Assembly: GCA_003564735.1 (NCBI GenBank)
Contig: PXEK01000080.1
Location: forward strand, 1-8,255
DNA: 8,255 nt
Source of the DNA: Cryomorphaceae bacterium
Lineage (GTDB): Bacteria > Bacteroidota > Bacteroidia > Flavobacteriales_G > Salibacteraceae
Reading direction: 5' to 3'
Shown here: in pieces, positions 1-6,588 of the stretch
Layout of the letters: each line of letters starts with the position of its first letter
Position numbering within the stretch: the first letter of the stretch is position 1
Program-made: the position numbers and the translations under genes
Notes under the pieces: generated by a model
Databases searched by the model: none
What the model was told of the DNA's origin: nothing
Seen by the model: the letters and a program-made list of their open reading frames with translations, nothing else

Positions 1-552
1 AATTTTATTCTTTTCCCCATCAGTGGTCACTTGAGTTCGCTCACCGTTTGATAAGTCCTCAATATACAAGTTATTTTCATGCACGTAGGCCAACTTGTCT
101 GCTTCGGGCGAGAAACTAGCAAAGCTTTGTTTCTCTTGAAAACCTACGGGAAAAATAGAATCGGCTTCAATGGAATAGACGTAATTATTCTCTTTGGTAG
201 AGTGCCTGTAAATAGATTCCTTATTCGCTTCGAGCAGAAGCAATCTTTCATCGGGCGAAAAGGCATAACCCGAAAGGTTAAAATTCAACCCTCTGTTTTG
301 GGTCGAAAAAACAGTATCCACAGCTTCGCCGGTCTTATAAGAATGTTTCACGATATGCTGTCCCTTGGCATTTCTTTCCAGGGTAGTGTAATGCTCACCG
401 TCATTCATAGAGCGAAGCCCGCTGACATAATCCTGCCTAAACTCACCCAGCAACCAAATATCTTCAACTTCAAACTTTTTGTCCTGCGCGAACATAGCCG
501 CTGAAAGACAAATAAATAAACCTGTTAATACCTTAGTTAAAGCACCATTCAT
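1..552 (-). CDS. Dipeptidyl-peptidase IV family (S9B) serine peptidase, N-terminal part (partial at left edge)
   Basis: The first 184 codons of a gene read leftward from ATG at 552 and continue beyond base 1 with no stop. The N-terminus is a signal peptide: a short lysine-containing start, a hydrophobic core (LTGLFICLSAA) and a likely cleavage site at MFA-QD near residue 22, so the product is exported. The mature start matches the DPP-IV N-terminal beta-propeller as found in Bacteroidota: FEVEDIW, then GLRSMNDGEHYTTLE, then blade-like repeats (YAFSPDERLLLL and FASFSPEADKLAYV, followed by NNLYIEDL). Known members are about 700-750 residues, with the Ser-Asp-His catalytic domain at the C-terminus, so the catalytic residues lie outside this window. 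The expected role is removal of X-Pro dipeptides from peptides in the periplasm or at the cell surface. The family call is firm. The exact specificity (DPP-IV or another S9 type) cannot be settled from the propeller alone. It is divergent from the sensor gene at 634. Confidence 0.85.
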   Translation of the reverse strand, partial: MNGALTKVLTGLFICLSAAMFAQDKKFEVEDIWLLGEFRQDYVSGLRSMNDGEHYTTLERNAKGQHIVKHSYKTGEAVDTVFSTQNRGLNFNLSGYAFSPDERLLLLEANKESIYRHSTKENNYVYSIEADSIFPVGFQEKQSFASFSPEADKLAYVHENNLYIEDLSNGERTQVTTDGEKNKI

Positions 553-570
553 ACGAAAAATTTTAAGCGT

Positions 571-600
571 GCAAGATACTTCCCTTTCAATTAATGACAA
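571..600 (-). promoter_or_regulatory. Candidate Bacteroidota-type promoter for the S9 peptidase gene
   Basis: Reading the minus strand, TTG at 600-598 is followed after 19 nt by TATCTTGC at 578-571. This fits the Bacteroidota pattern (TTG, 17-23 nt, TAnnTTTG) except that TTG replaces TTTG at the end of the -7 box. The box ends about 18 nt upstream of the ATG at 552, which would give a very short 5' leader. The assignment rests on motif and position only. Confidence 0.4.
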
Positions 601-614
601 AAGTTGTATATTGC
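586..614 (+). promoter_or_regulatory. Candidate promoter for the PAS sensor gene
   Basis: On the plus strand TATATTGC (607-614) lies 19 nt before the ATG at 634 and resembles the Bacteroidota -7 box TAnnTTTG, with one T missing. A weak -33-like TTC lies at 586-588, 18 nt upstream. It interleaves with the opposite promoter at 571-600, so the two would compete or be co-regulated. Both -33 and -7 are imperfect, so this is a low-confidence call. Confidence 0.25.
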
Positions 615-633
615 AATTTTTAAATAGCTGATT

Positions 634-1860
634 ATGAAAAAGTCAAAAAGCGGGGTTAAAACAGTAGTTATACCGTATGCCGTTCTTGGTTCTCTATATA
701 TAATCCTCAGCGATTATTTAGTAAAACACATTACATCTGAAATACATGACTTATTCTTATTTGGCGTAATCAAGGGTATCCTTTTCATCATTTTCACCTC
801 CATTCTCATTTATTTTCTCGTACGCCGCCATACCTCCGGCCTAAGAAAGTTAAATAAAAACTATTTAGGTGTATTTATGTCTTTACCCGAGCCCGTGATT
901 ATTGTAGATAATGGTAACGGTAAAATAGAAGCAGTAAATCTTGCCGCTCAGCTTATAACTAAATATACACCTGATGAATTGAATGGTATGGAAGTAGAAA
1001 CTCTTTTGATGAAGGGCGAAAAAACATTAAACTTACATGAAGTATCAATAGATAGTGCACAAAAAAGAAAGGTTACAAACTGTCGTTTAATTAATAAAAA
1101 CAAAGATGTTGTTCCAATAAACCTATCGGTTTCCAAAATAGGCGGCATCGCTGAAAACACGAAAAGCGCTTTGATTTTACGTGACCTCACTGAGTTGGAA
1201 AAAAACCGCTCTCAACTATCCGAACAAAAAGGGCGCTTGGAAGAAATTATGAATGGCGTTGACTCCATTCTATGGTGCTATTTTGCCGATGAAAATACAT
1301 TTCAGTATATCAATCAATCCGCAGAAAGAATTTACGGAATACCGCTTCACAAGTTATATGCAGACTTGAATCTAATGCTTGATAAGATTATTGAAGAAGA
1401 TCGTGAGTTAGTACACAAAGCTTTAACTCAATTAAATTTAGGAAAAGAACGGTATCGCAAAGTTCAATACCGTATTCATTCCAAAAGTCAAAAACATAAA
1501 TGGCTGGAAACGAAACTTTGGGCTGATACTGTAAAAGAGTGTTCGAAAATACGTTTAAGGGGAATCACGACTGAAATTACACACTTAAAAGAGTATGAAC
1601 ACAACAATGAGGAATATATCAAGGGCCTTAAGCGCTTTGCTTTTCTAACAGCTCATGAGGTACGCAGACCGCTTACAAATATATTGGGAATTATTAATTT
1701 AATTCATGAGGAGGATCCTGATTTTATCGAAAATAGTAGCTATATGCAAAGTATTGATTTCGCCGCTCGGGAATTGGACGATGTGATAAAGCATTTGGCC
1801 GCTCAAATTGAAGAAGCCGAAAAAGAGAGAAAGAGGCTGAGTAGAAACAATAACGATTAA
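634..1860 (+). CDS. Membrane-anchored tandem-PAS sensor protein with HisKA-like helix and no ATPase domain
   Basis: This 408-residue protein has two N-terminal membrane helices (about 11-29 and 41-63) joined by a short loop. The LYIILSD segment in the first helix and the VIKGILF segment before the second resemble a two-helix module seen at the front of many bacterial PAS sensors. A first PAS domain covers about 76-187 (LPEPVIIVDNGNGKIEAVN, ending LILRDLTELEK). A helical linker (187-206) leads to a second PAS domain at about 203-315 (IYGIPLHKLY, ending RGITTEITHLKEYE). Residues 333-358 form an H-box-like helix, FAFLTAHEVRRPLTNILGI, with His341 as the possible phosphoacceptor. A second helix at 369-400 (SIDFAARELDDVIKHLA) would complete a dimerisation hairpin. 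The protein then ends, with no N, G1, F or G2 boxes, so no ATP-binding domain is present. The start codon is the only sensible one and has no Shine-Dalgarno. Signal and partner are unknown. No response regulator is adjacent. Confidence 0.8.
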   Translation: MKKSKSGVKTVVIPYAVLGSLYIILSDYLVKHITSEIHDLFLFGVIKGILFIIFTSILIYFLVRRHTSGLRKLNKNYLGVFMSLPEPVIIVDNGNGKIEAVNLAAQLITKYTPDELNGMEVETLLMKGEKTLNLHEVSIDSAQKRKVTNCRLINKNKDVVPINLSVSKIGGIAENTKSALILRDLTELEKNRSQLSEQKGRLEEIMNGVDSILWCYFADENTFQYINQSAERIYGIPLHKLYADLNLMLDKIIEEDRELVHKALTQLNLGKERYRKVQYRIHSKSQKHKWLETKLWADTVKECSKIRLRGITTEITHLKEYEHNNEEYIKGLKRFAFLTAHEVRRPLTNILGIINLIHEEDPDFIENSSYMQSIDFAARELDDVIKHLAAQIEEAEKERKRLSRNNND

Positions 1861-1869
1861 ATGAAGTCT

Positions 1870-1902
1870 AAAAAAAGCCCCTCTACGGTTGTAGAAGGGC
1901 TT
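1870..1902 (-). terminator. Intrinsic terminator of the nqr operon, between convergent genes
   Basis: Bases 1875-1886 pair with 1891-1902 to form a 12-bp stem with one mismatch (C1881 opposite A1896) and a GGTT loop. Read on the minus strand, the stem is followed directly by a run of seven T (1876-1870, partly within the stem), the classic layout for terminating transcription from nqrF, whose stop lies 34 nt upstream. On the plus strand the sensor gene stops 14 nt before the stem, but the downstream bases are only mildly T-rich, so termination in that direction would be weaker. Confidence 0.8.
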
Positions 1903-1936
1903 GATTGTACATTTATTTGGAAACCGTTATAATTAA

Positions 1937-3232
1937 TTAGCCTCCGAAGTCGTCAAAAGATACGTTCTCATCAGGAATACCCCAATCTTCACACATCTTA
2001 ATTACGGCTTGGTTCATGAGCGGAGGTCCGCAGAAATAAACTTCAACCTCTTCGGGCTCTTCCTTCTTCTTGAAGAAGTGCTCAATTACGGCTTCGTGAA
2101 CAAAACCTACAAAGCCGTCACCTTCATCATCAACAGATTTCTTTTCTTTCCAGTTATCCTCTTCTAAGGGCTCTGATAATGCCACATGGAATTTAAAGTT
2201 AGGGAAATTTCTTTCGATTTCTCTAAAGTCTTCCAAGTAAAATAACTCTCTTTTTGATCTACCGCCGTAAAAGAAAGTCACCTTACGATCTGTCTTTAAC
2301 GTATGGAACAAGTGGAACAAGTGCGAACGCATGGGAGCCATACCGGCACCACCACCTACATAAAGCATTTCGGCATCAGTTTCTTTGATAAAGAATTCAC
2401 CGTATGGACCTGAAATCGTAACCTTATCACCCGGTTTTCGGGTAAACACATAAGAAGAACAAATACCCGGATTAACATCCATCCAAGTGTTTTTCTCTCT
2501 ATCCCATGGTGGGGTGGCGATTCTAATATTCAACTTAATGATATTTCCTTCGGCAGGGTGATTGGCCATGGAGTAGGCTCTGAATACCTCCTCATCATTC
2601 TTCATTTTTAGATCCCAAAGATTGAAGTTATCCCATTCTTTTTGAAATTTATCCGCTTCATCGTGCATCTCAGGGTGTGCTTCGATGTCTATATCTTTGA
2701 AATCACAAACTATGGGGGGAACATCAATTTGAATATAGCCGCCCGCCTCAAAATCCAACGTTTCACCCTCGGGAAGTTTTACAACAAACTCCTTAATAAA
2801 CGAAGACACATTGTAATTTGAAATTACCTCGCATTCCCATTTCTTAATACCAAAAATTTCTTCGGGAATACGAATTCTCATGTCTTCTTTCACCTTCACT
2901 TGGCAGCCCAATCTCCAGTTATCGTTAATTTCCTTACGTGTGAAATAAGGCTTTTCGGTTGGCAAAATCTCACCCCCGCCTTCATCCACTTGGCATACAC
3001 ACATAGCGCATGTACCACCGCCACCACAAGCTGAAGGTAAAAAGATTTTATTATTCCCAAGAGTGGTCAGTATGGTGCTACCTGCCTCTGTCTCAATTGT
3101 TTTTTCACCATTAATCTCGATTTTCACATTTCCTGAAGGGCTCAACTTCGCCTTCGCAAAAAGCAGGAGAGCCACAAGTGAAAGAAGTATAGCGAGAAAA
3201 ACTCCAATCGTCAAAAATACTGTTGTAGTCAT
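1937..3232 (-). CDS. nqrF: Na+-translocating NADH:quinone oxidoreductase subunit F (NADH dehydrogenase subunit)
   Basis: NqrF is the electron entry point: it oxidises NADH at the cytoplasmic face and passes electrons through FAD to a [2Fe-2S] cluster. The 431 residues show one N-terminal anchor helix (about 5-26). A plant-type ferredoxin domain (about 34-123) follows, with cluster ligands Cys69, Cys75, Cys78 and Cys110; Cys80 is extra. The reductase part has the flavin motif RAYSMAN (218-224), the NADH-binding glycine loop GGGAGMAPMRSH (293-304), CGPP (401-404) and the family ending DDFGG. Vibrio NqrF is about 408 residues. Part of the extra length here may be an acidic stretch near 363-373 (KSVDDEGDGF). 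It is the last gene of the operon, 16 nt after nqrE, with an A/T-rich leader lacking Shine-Dalgarno. No nqrM or apbE follows it, unlike in Vibrio-type operons. Confidence 0.97.
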   Translation of the reverse strand: MTTTVFLTIGVFLAILLSLVALLLFAKAKLSPSGNVKIEINGEKTIETEAGSTILTTLGNNKIFLPSACGGGGTCAMCVCQVDEGGGEILPTEKPYFTRKEINDNWRLGCQVKVKEDMRIRIPEEIFGIKKWECEVISNYNVSSFIKEFVVKLPEGETLDFEAGGYIQIDVPPIVCDFKDIDIEAHPEMHDEADKFQKEWDNFNLWDLKMKNDEEVFRAYSMANHPAEGNIIKLNIRIATPPWDREKNTWMDVNPGICSSYVFTRKPGDKVTISGPYGEFFIKETDAEMLYVGGGAGMAPMRSHLFHLFHTLKTDRKVTFFYGGRSKRELFYLEDFREIERNFPNFKFHVALSEPLEEDNWKEKKSVDDEGDGFVGFVHEAVIEHFFKKKEEPEEVEVYFCGPPLMNQAVIKMCEDWGIPDENVSFDDFGG

Positions 3233-3248
3233 AATTTAATAGTGTTTT

Positions 3249-3866
3249 TTAAAGTTCAACACCCATAAAACTCATGAAAGCGATTCCCATGAGACCGGTG
3301 ATTATAAAAGTAATACCCAAACCTCTAAGCGGAGCGGGCACATCGGAATAACGAATTTTTTCACGAATAGCCGCTATGGCAACGATAGCCAAAAACCAAC
3401 CTACACCCGATCCTAAACTAAAGGCTGTGGCCTCAACTATATCAGAATACTGTCGCTCCTGCATAAATAAAGAACCGCCAAGAATTGAGCAGTTCACGGC
3501 AATCAATGGAAGAAAGATACCAAGAGCACCGTAAAGAGCCGGAGCGAATTTTTCAACAATCATTTCTACCAACTGCACCATAGAGGCAATAACCGCAATA
3601 AACATGATAAAGCTCAAAAAGCTTAAATCAACCGCAGCAAATGAAGGGTCTAACCATGTGAGGGCGCCCTCAGCCAATAGATAATTTTCAATCAAATAGT
3701 TCAAAGGCACGGTAATACCCAAAACGAAAATTACCGCAGCACCTAAGCCCACACCTGTTTTTACCGTTTTGGAAACAGCCAAATAAGAACACATGCCCAA
3801 AAAGTAGGCGAAAATCATATTTTCAACGAAAATCGCTTTTACGAATATACTAACTAATTCTTGCAT
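3249..3866 (-). CDS. nqrE: Na+-translocating NADH:quinone oxidoreductase subunit E
   Basis: NqrE is a small integral membrane subunit that pairs with NqrD to form the inverted-repeat core of the Na+ pump. The 205 residues contain about six hydrophobic helices (about 9-30, 38-60, 82-104, 109-133, 150-169 and 181-201). Cys26 (LGMCSYLA) and Cys126 (VNCSILGG) sit in pseudo-symmetric half-helices and match the cysteines that, with two from NqrD, hold the intramembrane iron site in Vibrio. The conserved segment [21 protein letters not shown] (99-119) supports NqrE over the Rnf paralogue RnfA, as does the flanking nqr gene order. It starts 21 nt after the nqrD stop. The leader has only a weak AGAAG-like purine stretch. 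Confidence 0.96.
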   Translation of the reverse strand: MQELVSIFVKAIFVENMIFAYFLGMCSYLAVSKTVKTGVGLGAAVIFVLGITVPLNYLIENYLLAEGALTWLDPSFAAVDLSFLSFIMFIAVIASMVQLVEMIVEKFAPALYGALGIFLPLIAVNCSILGGSLFMQERQYSDIVEATAFSLGSGVGWFLAIVAIAAIREKIRYSDVPAPLRGLGITFIITGLMGIAFMSFMGVEL

Positions 3867-3887
3867 AACTTCTAAATTTAGTGGTTC

Positions 3888-4574
3888 TTAATTTTCTTCA
3901 ATAAGTTTGGTGTTACGAGATCTTTGAATCCAAATAATCACACCAACGGTTACCAATGCCATGGGAGGCAGTATCATCATGTTGTTGTTCATGTATCCCA
4001 TATTGAAAAATGCTTCAGGAATTAAATTCACCTGTCCCATTCCGGGCAAACTAAAGGTTCCTGAACCAAACACCTCCCGCACTACGGCCACCGCAATCAA
4101 AATCCAACCAAAACCCGCTGCGTTACCAATCGCATCCAATACACTGGGACCCGGCTTATTACCTAAGGCAAAGGCTTCGAGACGTCCCATGATTATACAA
4201 TTTGATATAATCAAACCCACGAAAACCGAAAGTGCCTTGCTTATATCATAAACAAACGCCTTCAGGATTTGATCAACCAAAATCACTAGGAACGCAACAA
4301 TAACTAATTGTACGATAATTCTGATTCGATTCGGAATAACATTCCTGATTAAAGATACCATCAAGTTTCCTCCAATCATCACGAAAAGTACCGAAAGCGC
4401 CATAATCAACGCCTGTTGCACTTGCACGGTAATAGCTAGCGCAGAACAAATACCCAGCACCTGTACGGTAATCGGATTGTCATCATCTAGGGGATCAGTA
4501 AGCAACTTTCTGTTTTTCTTGGAAAACAGTGGCTCTGACTCCTTATTTACTACTTCTTCAACTGTATCAGCCAT
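3888..4574 (-). CDS. nqrD: Na+-translocating NADH:quinone oxidoreductase subunit D
   Basis: NqrD is the membrane partner of NqrE in the Na+-pumping core. The 228 residues begin with a hydrophilic cytoplasmic stretch (1-34, containing LLTDPLDDDNPI), followed by about six membrane helices. Cys43 (LGICSALA) and Cys126 (SNCIIMGR) are 83 residues apart, the same spacing as the iron-site cysteines 29 and 112 reported for Vibrio NqrD. The N-terminus is thus about 14 residues longer than in Vibrio. Conserved REVFGSGTF (166-174) also supports the call. The start codon lies only 2 nt after the nqrC stop (TAA, TT, ATG), so translation of the two is probably coupled. The C-terminus is short and charged. 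Confidence 0.96.
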   Translation of the reverse strand: MADTVEEVVNKESEPLFSKKNRKLLTDPLDDDNPITVQVLGICSALAITVQVQQALIMALSVLFVMIGGNLMVSLIRNVIPNRIRIIVQLVIVAFLVILVDQILKAFVYDISKALSVFVGLIISNCIIMGRLEAFALGNKPGPSVLDAIGNAAGFGWILIAVAVVREVFGSGTFSLPGMGQVNLIPEAFFNMGYMNNNMMILPPMALVTVGVIIWIQRSRNTKLIEEN

Positions 4575-4576
4575 AA

Positions 4577-5338
4577 TTATGAGTTTTTATTGTTTTCAAA
4601 ATAAGGGATATAAATCTGAAGAGTGCGTTTCAGCATCTCATCAACTCCTACAGACGTAATTGTACCGCCCGTAATACCATCAACTTTGTGAGGATCGCTT
4701 CCCGCATTGCCCGCTTTAACCACGCGAACCGAAGCAAACTCTCCACTTTCATTAAAAATTGGTCGTTGTTCAAACTGGTCTTCAAACATTGGTAATGAAA
4801 TTTCAGCACCTAAACCGGGAGTTTCACTCTTATGGTCAAAATTGGCACCGTATATGGTTTCTCCGTCACCATATAATGAAACAAAGCCCCAAATAGGTCC
4901 CCAAAGACCTCTACCTACCATTGGAATTACATAAAAACGTTCACCGCCCTTTTCACAAATGTAAAGAGGATATGAGCGCTCTTCGGCAGGTAAACCTCTA
5001 AACTCCTTTTGAACATCAACGTTGAAGGGATCGCCTTCATACGCCTCTTGACCTTCATCTAAAGTGATTATTTTACCATCTTCCTGCTTTATTACGTTTC
5101 CTTCATAATCCAAAGCTACACGATCAATCACATAATCGTAAAACTGGTCTTTTGCTTCGCTTCTTGAAACATTAATATTAATTGCAGATAAGATGTCTTG
5201 TATTTTCTCCTGTTGAACGTTTTCCTGTTGGAAGGGTTTCAATCCCATTGCCGTGATAGCTAAAACTATACCTACGGCAACTACCAAGACTACCGCGAAG
5301 CCAAAAGTAAATCCGTTACTATCTTTATTTATTCCCAT
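4577..5338 (-). CDS. nqrC: Na+-translocating NADH:quinone oxidoreductase subunit C, covalent FMN carrier
   Basis: NqrC carries one covalently bound FMN on a periplasmic domain anchored by a single N-terminal helix (about 12-32). The protein is 253 residues, close to the Vibrio length. Hallmarks seen are GRGLWGPIWG (142-151), H169 with ETPGLG (172-177), and the flavinylation site near the C-terminus: DGITGGTITS (220-229), where Thr226 takes the place of the phosphoester-linked Thr. The usual site reads SGATxT, so the two substitutions (Thr for Ser, Gly for Ala) are a visible variation, although the acceptor Thr and following T are kept. Attachment of FMN needs the flavin transferase ApbE, which is not encoded nearby. 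It follows nqrB by 13 nt and runs almost directly into nqrD. Confidence 0.96.
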   Translation of the reverse strand: MGINKDSNGFTFGFAVVLVVAVGIVLAITAMGLKPFQQENVQQEKIQDILSAININVSRSEAKDQFYDYVIDRVALDYEGNVIKQEDGKIITLDEGQEAYEGDPFNVDVQKEFRGLPAEERSYPLYICEKGGERFYVIPMVGRGLWGPIWGFVSLYGDGETIYGANFDHKSETPGLGAEISLPMFEDQFEQRPIFNESGEFASVRVVKAGNAGSDPHKVDGITGGTITSVGVDEMLKRTLQIYIPYFENNKNS

Positions 5339-5351
5339 TATATTCTAATTT

Positions 5352-6557
5352 TTAGGCTGCAGCCGGTTTAATTCGTTTCATTCTTTTCTTAATGTTACCT
5401 TCAACCACATAGTGATCAATCATAGGTGCCATTACATTCATAAATAATATGGCAAGCATTACACCCTCGGGATAAGCCGGATTAAAAACCCGAATCATGA
5501 TGGCGAAAAAGCCTCCCAAAAATCCGTAAATCCACTTGCCCGTTTCTGTTTGTGCCGCACTTACCGGATCGGTAGCCATAAACACCATTCCGAACATGAA
5601 GCCTCCGATTAAAGTTTGATGCAACGGATTAAGTGCCATAAAGTCATTTACCGCAAAAGCGTTGAATATACCTCCCATGGCAATACCTCCCAAGAAAAAG
5701 GACAACATAATTTTCCAACTTCCCACTCCTGTGTATATCAGGTATGCGGCTCCGATTAAACAAGCCAATGCCGATGTTTCACCCACAGAACCCGGAATCC
5801 AACCCATAAAAGCGTTGAACATACTGTAAGCTCCGCTCGCCGCAAACTCTCCAACTACTTCAGCATTTGAACCCACGGGGCTTCCAACAGTCGTAGCTAA
5901 ATCACCCAAAGCCGTGGCGCCGGTAAAACCGTCAACAGTCGATACGCCCTCAGCCGATGCCGTATTAACCCAAACTTCATCACCCGACATTTTCGTGGGG
6001 TAAGCAAAGAATAAAAAGGCTCGTGCCGTAAGTGCAACGTTCAAAATATTCATTCCGGTACCTCCAAAAACCTCTTTACCTATAACTACGGCAAAAATAG
6101 TAGCAACCGCAACCATCCATAAAGGCACATCCACAGGCATACATAAAGGAATGAGTAATCCCGAAACCAGAAAGCCCTCTTGAATCGGATGACCCTTGAG
6201 CGCCGTGAAAACAAACTCAATACCCAAACCCGCTGCGTAGGACACGATGACCAAAGGTAAAACCAGTTGCGAACCGTAAATAAACTTCTCGATAAACGCA
6301 GGATCTTCACCAAAAGCTGCAAAATGCTGGTGACCCGTATTCCATATACCGAAAAGTAAAGCGGGAATCAACGCAATGATTACCGTAAACATCGTCCTTT
6401 TTAAATCTATTCCGTCTCTAACATGAACCCCTTTCTCAGTGGTATGACCGGGGGTAAACAAAAAGGTATAAGTACCGTCCCATATCCAATATGGCAGTGG
6501 GAACTTTCCGTCTTTCGGCGGTTTTACTTTTTGCATAAACTCTTCTAAAGCCTTCAT
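5352..6557 (-). CDS. nqrB: Na+-translocating NADH:quinone oxidoreductase subunit B, flavin-bearing membrane subunit
   Basis: NqrB is the large membrane subunit that holds a covalent FMN and a riboflavin and contributes to the quinone site and Na+ path. The 401 residues have a cytoplasmic N-terminus (1-50, with a family HVRDGIDLKRTM segment at 45-56), then about ten hydrophobic helices. The FMN site is DGFTGATAL (209-217), with Thr215 as the acceptor. Other conserved blocks are GKEVFGGTGMNILNVALTAR (160-179) with FLFFAYP after it, GGFMFGMVFMATDPVSA (318-334) and FNPAYPEGVMLAIL (358-371). The C-terminus is basic (KKRMKRIKP). It is preceded by a 31-nt gap after nqrA, with an AGAGATT purine stretch just upstream of the ATG. 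Confidence 0.97.
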   Translation of the reverse strand: MKALEEFMQKVKPPKDGKFPLPYWIWDGTYTFLFTPGHTTEKGVHVRDGIDLKRTMFTVIIALIPALLFGIWNTGHQHFAAFGEDPAFIEKFIYGSQLVLPLVIVSYAAGLGIEFVFTALKGHPIQEGFLVSGLLIPLCMPVDVPLWMVAVATIFAVVIGKEVFGGTGMNILNVALTARAFLFFAYPTKMSGDEVWVNTASAEGVSTVDGFTGATALGDLATTVGSPVGSNAEVVGEFAASGAYSMFNAFMGWIPGSVGETSALACLIGAAYLIYTGVGSWKIMLSFFLGGIAMGGIFNAFAVNDFMALNPLHQTLIGGFMFGMVFMATDPVSAAQTETGKWIYGFLGGFFAIMIRVFNPAYPEGVMLAILFMNVMAPMIDHYVVEGNIKKRMKRIKPAAA

Positions 6558-6588
6558 AATCTCTAAATCTTAATTGTTTTCAAAAAAA

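Noticed and set aside
79..504. Plus-strand open frame of 141 codons
   Set aside because: It is the antisense shadow of the S9 peptidase gene, whose minus-strand frame has a signal peptide and clear DPP-IV motifs. The plus-strand product has no recognisable features.
948..1190. Minus-strand open frame of 80 codons inside the sensor gene
   Set aside because: It lies opposite the first PAS domain, has no recognisable protein features and no support for expression.
3249..4574. The two homologous membrane genes as an Rnf complex (rnfA/rnfE)
   Set aside because: NqrD and NqrE are paralogous to RnfE and RnfA, but the operon has NqrA and an NqrF with a fused ferredoxin-reductase, and lacks RnfB and RnfC, so it is NQR.
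6086..6322. Minus-strand open frame of 78 codons in another frame within nqrB
   Set aside because: It is entirely within nqrB, whose conserved motifs are read through this stretch. The alternative product is a low-complexity Leu/Arg/Trp-rich string typical of a shifted frame over a membrane gene.
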